Assembly (NCBI GenBank): GCA_032433765.1 | Contig: JAVIAB010000047.1 | Coordinates: forward strand, 11,451,387 to 11,515,386 | From: Megaustenia siamemsis | Lineage: Eukaryota; Mollusca; Gastropoda; Stylommatophora; Ariophantidae | Length of the DNA stretch: 64,000 bases | Direction: 5' to 3' | Shown here: piece after piece, positions 43,756 through 53,240 of the stretch | How positions within the stretch are numbered: position 1 is the first letter of the stretch | Layout: each line of letters opens with the position of its first letter | Made by a program: the position numbers and the translations under genes | Notes under the pieces: generated by a model | Databases searched by the model: none | What the model saw: the letters and a program-made list of their open reading frames with translations, nothing else | Told to the model about the DNA's origin: nothing

Positions 43756-44524
43756 TGATATTCCAATCCAGGTCTGGTGAATGGAAAGCAAGGTCTGGTG
43801 TAGATGTGGTATGCCATGATGTGGAGTAGAATGTTGGTGGATCTGTTGCCTGGTTTAATAGTATAAGCCCATTGTCATCCTGCCAATTTTCAAGCTCTTC
43901 TCCTCTCTTGTCCATATGTTCATTGCCCTAGCTCTGTGAATGGCTGTTAAAGTCTCCACATACAATTATTCTTTCTTTTAATGTAATTGTGTCTAGTGCT
44001 AGTGGGCGGTCACTCGGACAGTAGTAGTTAAGTAGATGGAAGTCTGTGTATCCTGTCCTGAGGTGCAGTATTTGATATTCCGCTCCATCCATATACACTT
44101 CAATCTGACATGCATTAATGTTGTTCCTTACAAGAGTCAGTATTCCGCCCTTTTGTCTTTTTTTTCAGTCAGATCGGTAGCTCTGGTATCCCCTAATCTT
44201 CAAGGCTATGTCGTTGTTTAGATGGGTTTCCTGCAAACAGCATATGCTTATTTGTTCTTCATGCAGGATATTTTCTAATTCTATCTTTTTACTGTACCCA
44301 TCTCTTTTGCTGTTGATGCCTTCAGCATTCCAGTGCATTATTTTTAGTGGTCTTATTTTGGATTGGCCAGTAGCTCTATTCTCTCGCCCCCTGACTCCAC
44401 AGAGCGGTTGAGAAGGACATCCAGTAATAGAGGTTGGGCCCTTTCGAGGCTGAGGGCCCGGCGCTGCACCTGCCTGAGTGTCCATCACAGGGCGAGTGCC
44501 ATATCGATTTGCGGTTATAGACAT
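43756..44524 (-). pseudogene. LINE-I ORF2, N-terminal endonuclease domain (two in-frame stops)
   Basis: Minus strand from about 44524: LKIMHWNAEGINSKRDGYSK, ILHEEQISICCLQETHLNND (EEP endonuclease N and QETH motifs), then SYRSD and a TGA stop. The same frame goes on GGILTLVRNNINACQIEVY, KERIIVCGDFNSHSQS (the GDFN motif), a TAG stop, then NEHMDKRGEELENWQDDNGL, ILLNQATDPPTFYSTSWHTT, TPDLAFHSPDLDWNITR up to the target duplication. The final SDHRP motif is on the other side of the inserted element. Both stops look like single-base changes. Confidence 0.88.
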
Positions 44525-44732
44525 ACTTCCATTTGCGTTGAGTGCGTGGCATCCTGATTGTTGTGCGCCTTTTGGCTGGTTGCCTCCGACTTCAGCACTT
44601 GAACTTGCTAGAGCAGACTGTGGTCTTGCTCGGTTGTAGGAAGGTCTGGCCAGTCTTAGTTTTCAGTCCCTGGTGACTGTTAAGCCCCATCCCCACGACA
44701 AGGAGCTGGCCTTGATGAGGACGGCACCTAAT

Positions 44733-45085
44733 GAGCTGCGCTCCATGTTAGCCAAACTTCGATGTGGAGACGGCACCTAATGAGCTGCGCTCCATGTTAG
44801 CGAGCCTTAGATGTGGAGACGGCACCTAATGAGCTGCGCTCCATGTTAGCGAGCCTTAGATGTGGAAATTGCAGCTAATGTACTGCGCTCCATGATAGCC
44901 AACCTTAGATGTGGAGACGGCACCTAATGAACTGCGCTCCATGGTAGCCAACCTTAGATGTGGAAATTGCAGCTAATGAATGAACTGCGTTCCATGATAG
45001 CCAACCTTAGATGTGGAGACGGCACCTAATGAACTGCGCTCCATGATAGTCAACCTTAGATGTGGAAATTTCAGCTAATGAAAGA
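44733..45085. repeat. 49 bp satellite array, right half (~7 units)
   Basis: Continues the 34236-35222 array after LINE-I. The units differ consistently from the left half: gagctgcgctccatgttagc gagccttagatgtgg, and an aaattgcagctaatg variant absent on the left. The last unit decays into unique sequence after aatttcagctaatgaaaga. Confidence 0.92.
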
Positions 45086-45149
45086 ATGTCGATGGTAGAA
45101 ACACAGAAAAAGATACAGGTCAAACAATTTGTTAATTTGTATCCACAAA

Positions 45150-45205
45150 TAAAAATGACGATTTGGAAAGATAAGATCAGCACTCTTGGCTCTAAAATCA
45201 GGCTG
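45150..45205 (-). repeat. Isolated monomer related to the 42 bp array at 9928-10098
   Basis: gatttggaaagataagatca gcactcttggctctaaaatc a is the reverse complement of the left boundary of that array (ttttagagtcaagtgtgatg atcttatctttccaaa) with few changes. It matches the boundary sequence as well as the unit, so it is a paralogue of the pre-expansion site. Confidence 0.65.
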
Positions 45206-45210
45206 ACAAT

Positions 45211-45925
45211 CACTCATGGTATATCTGTCTTTATTTACAGTTGCGAAACATGAACTCGGAGTCTTGCAGAGCTACCTCATTCTGCGTCTTCTTTCATCGT
45301 GACTCATTCAGACTTCGAATTCAGAATTTCTCTCGAAGTCTGTTGTCTCTTTCAGAGTTTCGGTTACATAGTGTAGTTTCTCTTTCAAGACAGTGTGCGC
45401 GGATCACATCCACCTTCTCCGATCTGTTTACTGGGGATGGTCTTGTAGAATGAGTTTTGTTGTCATGTCTGCTAGAGGGCTGTGACGCAAACGTTTTTTT
45501 TTTTAATAAAATAAATAATAAAAGTCTGAAAGCGAGTAAACTGTGATGAAGAAACTACTAGAAACAGGCAGGAGTGCTTGTAGCAATATTTTAAACTACA
45601 GAACAAAATATGAGCGATGGACATACAATATTTTAAACTGGTTTTATGCATCTCTTTCTTTTATCGTTTCGCGAAGGATAACATTTTCACATACATACAT
45701 GTTGATCTTTTCATTTTTGTGAAGAGATGCAAAATTAAAAGGTTTGCCTGGCCTGGTAAAGACCATTCTGCAAGGAACTAAAAATAGACAGAGAAAGTCA
45801 TGTGAATTTCTAAGAATGGACAGGCCTTGACTTTGAAGAGTCCAAAAGAATAACTCAAGATAGAGATCAATGGAGAAGTTTGATGAAGTCTGTCAGTGGT
45901 GCTAATACGTACCTGGGTTACTTGA
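45211..45925. other. No recognisable gene
   Basis: About 700 bp of unique sequence. A 70-codon plus frame (45241-45453) has no known motif. A T-rich/A-rich stretch at 45485-45510 may be an old retroelement tail. Confidence 0.4.
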
Positions 45926-45927
45926 TG

Positions 45928-46052
45928 AGGAAGGAAGGAAGGAAGGAAGGAAGGAAGGGAAGGAAGGAAGGAAGGAAGGAAGGAAGGAAGGAAGGAAGGA
46001 AGGAAGGAAGGAAGGAAGGAAGGAAGGAAGGAAGGAAGGAAGGAAGGAAAGG
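45928..46052. repeat. (GGAA)n microsatellite
   Basis: About 30 units of ggaa with two one-base interruptions (gggaa near 45957 and ggaaagg near 46047). Confidence 0.97.
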
Positions 46053-46059
46053 AAGATGG

Positions 46060-46676
46060 CGCGCTATTGAAGACATAACTGTAAAAATCAAGAGATGACC
46101 TTGAAAGCAAGCCGTGTGACAGCAACACAGCTGGAAGCTGTCAGCGACACATAACTGAAGGCTTGTGCCAGTATCGTTGAACCAGAACCATAAAGACCAT
46201 ACTCCACCTCTTCACGGTGCCTCTTGAAATAGACTAATCAGTCGTAGTCTGGCCAGTCGAGTAGGGATCGAAGAGGGAAGGGTAACTCTGTGCTCACAAA
46301 TGTCACGCTAAAGTCTGAAGTCAAATGTGTTGGGCAGAAAGGCGCAAATATCAACACAGCGCATCTACGCCCACTTAACGCCCTTTTAATGACAAATGAC
46401 GTAGAGGCCATCATTTCCTATAGTAGTCATCGGGGGAACGAGAGAAAGAAAGAAAACGATGACCCTTAATAACTGGAGGTTATCACATTGTGCTATCAAT
46501 GCAAGAGATCGACAGCTCGGGGAACCAACAGCAGGAAAATGTTGATGGTCAGAGAGAACTAGACAAACATTTTTTCTTATTTTCCATAATTAATTTTTTT
46601 TTGCGTTTGCTTTCGCCTCAGACGAAGTCCATAGAGACTAGGAACTCAATTTTGCATGTTAATTCATTTATCCCTG
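46060..46676. other. No recognisable feature
   Basis: About 600 bp of unique sequence. Only short open frames, none with known motifs. Confidence 0.45.
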
Positions 46677-46916
46677 GCAGTCATGTACACAGGGGTCCCT
46701 CGCCGCAGAGGCTCCGTCTCCAGAGGTGCTCATATTTTATTTTTTTATCCATGAGTAATTGATGTTTCAAACCGGGCCTCGCTGCTGAGACCAAAGGTGC
46801 TTGTCGCAGAGAGAAATCATAAATAAAAATCCCAACTGGTGCAGCCGGGATTTGAACCCACAACCTCTCTGTCTCGAGGCCAGCGTCTTGCCTCGAGACC
46901 AACCAATCCCCCATTT
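46677..46916 (-). mobile_element. tRNA-derived SINE S3
   Basis: The minus-strand head has gattggttggtctcgaggca, then a B box gggttcaaatcccggctgca near 46845-46862. The body runs to 46677 (ctctgcggcgagggacccct). The translated head gives the familiar DREVVGSNP string, a sign of a tRNA-like SINE and not of a gene. No other copy is seen in the window. Confidence 0.7.
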
Positions 46917-47114
46917 TCCATTATAATAGAAAGACACATTAAGACCTTGAATCGGCATTGTAGCGTTACTATATAGTTTCTGCAGCTCTGCCAGTCAGTA
47001 GCTGACAAGAAACCTCCGACTGGTGTTGCCGTCAGTACGGACTCGACTGCGGTGGAGACATTTCTCTATCTTCCCAGAACACGAATTCCGGTCTTAATTT
47101 TTACCTGATGGATT

Positions 47115-47290
47115 TGGGAGCCGCGATAGCTCAGTGGTTAGTGAACTGAACTACAAAGGACAAGAGGTAGGGTTCGATCCCAACCAATAGCTTCCGGGTT
47201 CACCCAGCCTTTAATGGGTACTGGATTTTTTTCTGGGAAAGTAAAGCGGCACGGGCATAATACCGACCACATTACCCCAGAAATCATGCA
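47115..47290 (+). mobile_element. SINE S1, 3'-truncated
   Basis: gggagccgcgatagctcagt ggttagtgaactgaactaca with perfect A box, and ggtagggttcgatcccaacc with perfect B box. The body (ttaatgggtactggattttt, gaaagtaaagcggcacgggc, ataccgaccacattacccca) stops at gaaatcatgcata, where other S1 copies continue to the gtgttagtgacc end. Confidence 0.85.
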
Positions 47291-47419
47291 TATATTTTTT
47301 TTTTAATCGTCGAGAATTTTGACATTTTTAAAATATGTAATTTCCAATCAATTTGGCCCACTTTTTTCGACTTTCAACTGCTAGTGCTTTAACGTTCAGA
47401 GTGCCCCATCAACAATCGT

Positions 47420-47605
47420 ATATTTTGGTAGGTATCCGAGAGGACTAGGCTTCGGATCTCACCATTCAGAGACGGGCGGAGGGTATAGCCACGAAAATAC
47501 CGTGGTCTAGAAGTAAACAGTTATCTCTGCCTGTGGCGAGAATCTAACCAGAGCTCTTCGTGTCCATAAGTCGAAGATTTACCACTGCACCACCCATCTC
47601 ATATT
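47420..47605 (-). mobile_element. Possible tRNA-like SINE S4
   Basis: Minus-strand sequence near 47605 reads atgggtggtgcagtggtaaa tcttcgacttatgg then gctctggttagattctcgcc, spaced like A and B boxes of a tRNA (ggttagattctc is a weak B box). Single copy; low confidence. Confidence 0.4.
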
Positions 47606-47639
47606 TTAGATACAACACAAGCAATTATATTCGCTGCCC

Positions 47640-48075
47640 CCCAAACATTTTTCTTACTCTACTTTTTCCCTTCCTTATTTGTCTCTCAGCGTCGTGAGGA
47701 GATCAAATTTGAGGTCTTTTGCTCTTCAGTTGGCTTCTCCAGCTGCTTAATTTCCTAGAGTTTCTCACATTCATCAATCCATCTTTTTCGTGGTCGGCCC
47801 TTGGGTCTGGTGTTCTCGCAACGTTTATTGAAGGCTCGAGTTTGGTATTCGTGTCTCATCACGTGGCCAAACCATTTTATCTGTTGTTCCTTTATATATC
47901 ATATGGCGGTGGCTATTCTTATCTTTTTTTTCAGTTCTTCATTTCTGTTCTTATCTCACAGACTGTTTCCTGTCATTCGTCTAACACATTTAATCTCTGT
48001 AGAGGTTATTTTCTTATTGTTCTTGCATCTAGGGTCCAGGTCTGGCATTGGTAGCACAACGTTGAAATGAAGATG
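47640..48075 (-). mobile_element. LINE-F C-terminal remnant
   Basis: Minus-strand frame: YIKEQQIKWFGHVMRHEYQT, RAFNKRCENTRPKGRPRKRW, IDECEKL, which is the generic LINE C-terminus (WFGHVxR, GRPRKRWID). Stops and a T-rich expansion are present. It abuts a LINE-B fragment on its right. Confidence 0.7.
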
Positions 48076-48084
48076 ACACCATGC

Positions 48085-48405
48085 TCAATCCAGTATTTTC
48101 TCTCTTTGTCGTCCGCGAGCTCTCTTTCCTTTTATTTTGCCAGTTGTAACCGAGTATTCCAACTTTCCTCTTCTCATGATGTGCCCAAAAAATGTTGATT
48201 GTTTCTTTCTGATGTGTTTTTTTAGGAGCTGCCTTTTTGTGTTGGCCTCTTTGAGAATTTCTTCAATGGTCTTTTTAGCTGTCCAGGGAACTTTCAACAT
48301 TCTTCTGAGAAATCCCTTCTCTATGGCCTCTAATCGTCTTTTCATTTGTTTGTCCACTGTCCATGATTTGCTTCCATAGGTCAGAGATAAAATGAATGAT
48401 ATTAA
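48085..48405 (-). mobile_element. LINE-B fragment (C-terminal region, 3' end missing)
   Basis: Open for 90 codons on the minus strand: MDKQMKRRLEAIEKGFLRRM, LKVPWTAKKTIEEILKEANT, HIRKKQSTFFGHIMRRGKLE, YSVTTGKIKGKRARGRQREK ILD, then cut at 48085 before the SWHGKQSTTE segment. Loss of the 3' end is unusual for LINE insertions and indicates a later deletion or a junction with LINE-F. Confidence 0.8.
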
Positions 48406-48654
48406 ATCTGAAGATGATGGTTGATTTATTGCGGTCCTTATCAGCGTTTACGCCACAAACGCCCGATGACTCTAGTCCTGAGGTAAGGTGTTATTCTATG
48501 GTAGCACATTTGGGTCATGTTCATCGATTAGCAAGCTCCAAGTGTCGCTCGGTGCTTTGTTGCCATAAATAATGAACAAGCATTCACGTCTTTACTCTCA
48601 AATTGTCAAGAGTCGACATTTCGTGTCGGCTATTTGACTAATTGCTACATAATT

Positions 48655-48718
48655 CTCTCTCTTTCTCTCTCTTTCTCTCTCTTTCTCTCCCTCCCTCTCC
48701 CTCTCTCTTTCTCACGCT
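48655..48718. repeat. (TCTC/TTTC) microsatellite
   Basis: tctctctttctctctctttc repeated, then ctccctctccctctctcttt. Confidence 0.9.
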
Positions 48719-48779
48719 AAATATCGATATGCGTACACATATTATTTATAAAATTGTAGATATTATTCATATTATTGTA

Positions 48780-49672
48780 GGTACGATATATTCCAGTTGT
48801 TCTCTTCTCATTACATGGCCAAAAAATGATGATTTTTTCTTCGTAATTTTGGAAATTAGCTCTCTTTTTGCTTTGACCTCTTTCAGAACGTTTTCATTAC
48901 TCTTCTTAGCTGTCCACGGTATTCTCAACATTCTTCGGTAAAACATCCGTCTAAGGTTAACAAAGTTCCCGAATATTTAAATTCATTTACCTGATGTAAT
49001 ATGTGTCCACTTGCCTTTATTTTGCACTGAGGTGATGTCTTTTTCTTTGTTGTTGCCATTACTCCTGTCTTTTTTGGTTTCCTTCACTATAATGTCTAAC
49101 ATTTCTTGTAAATCATTTTCACTCTTAGCGATTAAGAGTATATCATCACGATTATTTATATTATGACCTCCGGTTGTTTTTCCAGGCATGCCCCTTATGT
49201 ATCTTAAAATAATCTCACTATAAATATTAAACAAATCTGGTGACAACACACAACCGTAGTTAACACCCTGTTTTATTTGTTGAAACATTCCCGATTGATT
49301 TCTAGTTCGTATGGCCGCTGTTTGTTGTCAGTACATGTTCTTTATTATTCTTCGATCTTTGCTGTCTACGTTTATGCCTTCTAAAATTTTGATTATTTCT
49401 TGGTGTTTTACTTTGTCAAATGCTTTGGTATAATATATTAAACATATGTATAGATTTATTTGCACCCCTATGTCTCTTTCAACTACAGATCTTATGATAT
49501 ATATATGGCATTGCTCGTTCATTTACCGCTAACAAAACCACACTGTTCATCGCTAGTTTCTGGACTGATTTTGTTTCGCACTCTTCGCATTCTTAGTCAT
49601 GTAACTCATTAAACTTATTATGCGATGACCATCTCATTCAATCGCACCCGATTTCTTTGAGAACTCAAAATA
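48780..49672 (-). mobile_element. LINE-A copy with RT region, internally deleted
   Basis: Minus-strand order: RT fingers/palm (NKISPETSDEQCGFVSGK-like region near 49530-49600), LIYYTKAFDKVKHQEIIKIL, EGINVDSKDRRIIKNMY, then MFQQIKQGVNYGCVLSPDLF, NIYSEIILRYIRGMPGKTTG, GHNINNRDDILLIAKSENDL QEMLDIIVKE. The YADD box region reads NNRDD (LRYA lost). Downstream, the LTTLG block is fused to ILRIPWTAKK by a deletion, and the copy ends at 48780 before the true 3' end. Confidence 0.8.
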
Positions 49673-49692
49673 GCCATACCTTTAATAATGCT

Positions 49693-49810
49693 TATAATAT
49701 AAAGCTGACAATTTTAGAGTATGTTCTTTCCGTGATAAATGCTTATGTATGTATATATAAGCATTTATCACGGAAAGAACATACTCTAAAAATGTCCGCT
49801 TTATATTATA
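49693..49810. repeat. 118 bp near-perfect hairpin (MITE-like palindrome)
   Basis: Left arm tataatataaagctgacaat tttagagtatgttctttccg tgataaatgcttat; right arm is the reverse complement with about three mismatches; almost no loop (gtatgtatat). It sits just beyond the 5' edge of a LINE-A fragment. No transposase is linked to it, and I do not see an obvious TSD. Confidence 0.85.
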
Positions 49811-50189
49811 ATATATATAAATGAACAGTATATATAACAGTATTTATAGTATATATAAATGAACAGATTTGACTAATTTTAAACTTAAGAGAATAAAATC
49901 TATTTTCAATATTTAAAAAAAAACAAGCATGCTGTTTTGATAAATTATTTCACTTTTCAATCGGCTATTTATCTTTGTATAATTTGACTGGTTTTTTTTC
50001 ATAATCAATGTCACGTATAATAGCGAAAATGATATAACTTTTTCTTTATTGCTGCTGACAGAGACAATTAAAATCCGTATGTTAAATTGTTGAATTTTTA
50101 ACACGAAAAGCTTTAATACTTCATATTTATTTTTGTTCATGTGGAGATATTAGCTCGCTATGATGATGTTACTTTTGGCTTCTTATCGG
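49811..50189. other. No recognisable feature (AT-rich)
   Basis: About 380 bp of very AT-rich DNA, with two short repeats of tatataaatgaacag (49825, 49856). Nothing else seen. Confidence 0.5.
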
Positions 50190-50194
50190 GACAA

Positions 50195-50465
50195 TTAGTC
50201 AATTAGTATAGTCAATTAGTATAGTCGATTAGTATAGTCGATTAGTATAGTCAATTAGTATAGTCAATTAGTATAGTCAATTAGTATAGTCAATTAGTAT
50301 AGTCAATTAGTATAGTCGATTAGTATAGTCGATTAGTATAGTCGATTAGTATAGTCAATTAGTATAGTCAATTAGTATAGTCGATTAGTATAGTCGATTA
50401 GTATAGTCGATTAGTATAGTCAATTAGTATAGTCAATTAGTATAGTCAATTAGTATAGTCAATTA
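50195..50465. repeat. 13 bp tandem array (~20 units)
   Basis: Unit agtatagtcaatt with an agtatagtcgatt variant in runs of two or three; the pattern aa-ggg-aa-ggg-aaaa suggests duplication of blocks of about five units. Confidence 0.96.
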
Positions 50466-50756
50466 AAATTCATTAAAATGTATAGTTCTGTTGTTTGTTT
50501 TTGTTTTTTCAAATAAAAAATAGCAGTTTTAATTACAAGTACTTTAATACAAAAAATAGTTTTTAATTGAATTATTTTAATACAAAAACAGTTTTAATAC
50601 AATCACTTTAATGCTTGATAAGATTTCAAATTCGTAGAGAGAGATATTAATTATTAGTGTCAATGTTATTTGTGTCTCCTTACTGATGAACCACAGCCAA
50701 CTATATAATTACTAAGGCATGAGGGCAGATAATAAAAACCGTAAAATCATCCAACT
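50466..50756. other. No recognisable feature (AT-rich)
   Basis: About 290 bp. Repeated ttttaatacaa words at 50520-50600 are low complexity. No gene. Confidence 0.5.
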
Positions 50757-50766
50757 AGCGTGACGT

Positions 50767-50979
50767 GAGAAGAGGAAAGTGTGGTTACATGGTTACAAGT
50801 GGCAAAATGAGAGGAAAGAGAGATCGAGGACGACAAAGAGAGAAAATACTGGATAGCTTGGTGTCATGGCATGGAAAACAGTCAACAACAGAACTGATAC
50901 GATGCACTGTAGATATAAGATTGTGGAAGGACATGATCGCCTACGCCAACCAGTATGGCACATGATGATGATGATGATG
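50767..50979 (+). mobile_element. LINE-B, extreme 5'-truncated insertion (213 bp) with 10 bp TSD
   Basis: An exact 10 bp direct repeat, agcgtgacgt, lies at 50757-50766 and 50980-50989. The insert encodes only RRGKCGYMVTSGKMRGKRDR, GRQREKILDSLVSWHGKQST, TELIRCTVDIRLWKDMIAYA NQYGT, a stop, and a (GATGAT)n tail. It shows that these LINEs copied from the 3' tail inward with target-site duplication. Confidence 0.9.
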
Positions 50980-51006
50980 AGCGTGACGTTTTCAGCTACC
51001 GGGGTT

Positions 51007-52525
51007 ATCATCATCATCATCAAGTACCGGGCCTGCAGGCGTAGGTGATCATGTCTCTCCACAACTTTCGATCTCGGCAGCTATTTATCATTTCTGTTGT
51101 TGACCTTCTGCCAAGCCATTCTCTTAAGCTGTCTGTTATTTTTTCTCTTTGCTTCCCTCTATCTCTTCGTCCCTCAATTTTTCCAGTTGTTGCAATTTAT
51201 TCCAGCTGTTCTCTTCTCATTACATGGCCAAAAAATTATGAATGTTTCTTCCTAATATTGGAAATTAGCTCTCTTTTTGCTTTGACCTCTCTCAGAACAT
51301 CTTCATTACACTTCTTAGCTGTCCATGGTATTCTCAACATTCTTCTGCAAAACCATATTTCTACAAACTCCAGTGATTTTCTTGTCTGTTGTCCTATTGT
51401 CCATGATTCACATCCTTATGTTAAGACTGGCTCTACGTAACATTTAAGAACTCTTTTTCTTGTTTCTATTGTCAAAAATGGATTGGATAGATTCTTCCTC
51501 ATTTTTTTGGAAAGCTGCTTTTGCATGAGCCATTCTGCATCTCACCTCTTTTGTATATCTTCCGTCTGAGATTAACAAAGTTCCCAAATATTTAAATTCA
51601 TTTACCTGTTTTAATATTGTTTCAATTGTCTTTATTTTGCGCTGAGGTGATGTCTTTTTCTTGCATACCTTAGATTATTTATATTATGACCTCCAATTGT
51701 TATTCCAGGCATGCCCCTTATGGATCTTAACATAATCTCACTATAAATATTAAACAAATCTGGTGACAGCACACAACCTTGTCTAACACCCTGTTTTATT
51801 TGTTGAAACATTCCCAATTGGTTTCCAGTTCTTATGGCCGCTGTTTGTTGCCAGTACATGTTCTTTATTATTCTTAGATCTTTGCTGTCTACATTTATGC
51901 TTTCTAAAATGTTGATTATTTCTTGGTGCTTTACTTTGTCAAATGCCTTGGTGTAATCTATGAAACATAGGTAACGATCTGTTTTCACCTCTATGGCTCT
52001 TTCTAATAAAGATCTTATGATATAAATGACATTTCTTGTTCCTTTATCTCTAACAAAACATCGCTGTTTATCGCTAATTTCTGGACTGATTTTGTTTCGC
52101 ACTCTTCGCATGATGATTCTTAGTAATATCTTAGTCATATGACTCATAGGGCTTATTGTGCTATGATCATCGCATTCAATCGCACCCGATTTCTTTGGTA
52201 GGGCTATGAATATTGATTTGAGCATGTCGTCTGGTATATATCCGCTGTTGTAGATATCATTCAATACTTTTGTTATTATTTCTATTCCAAAATCACCCAT
52301 GGCTTCAATCTCTTCTTTAGTTATATTATCTGGTCCAGGAGCTTTGCCTGCTTTCATACTGCGCAAGGCGTCTTCCACTTCTTCTTTGAGTATTTCTGGT
52401 CCTTCTCCATTATCCTTAATATTTACTTCCGTTCGTTCATCATTATAAAGATCTTTAATGTTTTCTGTCCATCGTTCCCTTATGTTTTCTCGATAGGAGC
52501 TATAGACGGCTGAATTCACTCTACC
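51007..52525 (-). mobile_element. LINE-A copy with most of the RT domain, YADD box deleted
   Basis: The longest LINE-A copy here. The 3' tail (plus-strand atcatcatcatcatcaag) is at 51009; the C-terminal region continues from there. 52528-51632 is open for 298 codons: NIRERWTENIKDLYNDERTE, ALRSMKAGKAPGPDNITKEE, FIALPKKSGAIECDDHSTIS, KQRCFVRDKGTRNVIYIIRS, LCFIDYTKAFDKVKHQEIIN (first catalytic Asp in FIDYTKAFD), IKQGVRQGCVLSPDLFNIYS. It then joins NNLRYA directly to RKRHHLSAK, skipping about 40 residues that include DD of YADD and the following helix. The RT is therefore catalytically dead. The endonuclease domain is absent (5' truncation near 52525). Confidence 0.88.
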
Positions 52526-52719
52526 CACACCTGCCCCTGCTCACAATGATAAAATCGTCAGGCTAGTTGGAGGTTTTCCGGGAATTTCCTCCTCAGCCCG
52601 CAGGCCTAAGCAAATCTATATTTGGCTGCCGCTGAACACACAATCGATTAAAATTATTCATATTTTTTAGTTCTGTTTTTTTTTAAGACAAATACCTGAA
52701 GACAAATTACATGAACCAT

Positions 52720-52970
52720 TCTATTTTTCAGCACAGATTATTCCATTTTTCGGCACAGATTATTCCATTTTTCGGCACAGATTATTCTATTTTTCAGCAC
52801 AGATTATTCCATTTTTCAGCACAGATTATTCCATTTTTCGGCACAGATTATTCCATTTTTCGGCACAGATTATTCTATTTTTCGGCACAGATTATTCTAT
52901 TTTTCGGCACAGATTATTCTATTTTTCGGCACAGATTATTCTATTTTTCGGCACAGATTATTCCATTGTT
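52720..52970. repeat. 22 bp tandem array (~11 units)
   Basis: Unit attattccatttttcggcac ag, with alternations of tccat/tctat and tcggc/tcagc. Confidence 0.95.
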
Positions 52971-53044
52971 CCCCTCTTCACTCGATATGTTTTTTTCTGG
53001 GTTTTTTTTAATTGTGATATTATAATATATTAAACATTTTAATA

Positions 53045-53240
53045 TTAAAAAAGAACTGGCTTATAAACAATATTCTGTAGGGGAAATTAAAATACTATGG
53101 GCACGTCAAGACACAAAACGAGCAAGAAAGAACAATAATTTAGAAAACAATAATGAAGAATAATGCTTTAGAGGCAGACCAAGAAGATGGTGGTTTCAAG
53201 AAATCAAGGAAGACTTGAATATGACAACAGAAGAAGTGGG
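53045..53240 (+). mobile_element. LINE-E 3' region preceding the 61 bp satellite
   Basis: Plus-strand LINE C-terminal sequence: ELAYKQYSVGEIKILW, then FRGRPRRWWFQEIKEDLNMT, TEEVGDLARDRNSFTQAVVN VTFCE. The last words (GDLARDRNSFTQAVVNVTFC) are exactly what the following 61 bp unit repeats. The final ending, TFCKGHAT and stop, is found after the array at about 54755-54775. Confidence 0.8.

Larger units (their letters stand above)
35223..44719 (-). mobile_element. LINE-I: RNase H-bearing non-LTR retrotransposon (I-superfamily-like), split by a Polinton-derived element
   Basis: Flanked by a 13 bp TSD, gacggcacctaat, at 35210-35222 and 44720-44732, and inserted into the 49 bp satellite. On the minus strand the order is 5' end (44719), apurinic-type endonuclease, reverse transcriptase, RNase H, Cys-rich tail, then a very short 3' UTR ending in an (AGAT)n-like tail at 35223-35235. 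Without the 5,442 bp nested insertion and its duplicate, the element is about 4.05 kb, so it may be close to full length for a single long ORF. No separate ORF1 is visible in the ~195 bp upstream of the first open stretch. Non-LTR LINEs with RNase H belong to the I/Ingi/R1/Loa group; I cannot place it more finely. Confidence 0.9.

Noticed and set aside
44525..44719. Self-cleaving ribozyme at the LINE-I 5' end
   Set aside because: A short ggccag/ctggcc pairing is present in the first ~75 bases, but I could not lay out the paired helices of an HDV-like or hammerhead fold by eye; a covariance-model search of this 195 bp would decide.
45778..46128. Ser-Phe-Leu-Pro repeat protein
   Set aside because: Antisense translation of the (GGAA)n microsatellite.
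47115..47190. Functional tRNA genes at SINE heads (also at 28900, 57940, 62160, 63290)
   Set aside because: A and B boxes are good, but each is followed by a shared SINE body and tail with TSDs, and acceptor stems do not pair convincingly by eye.
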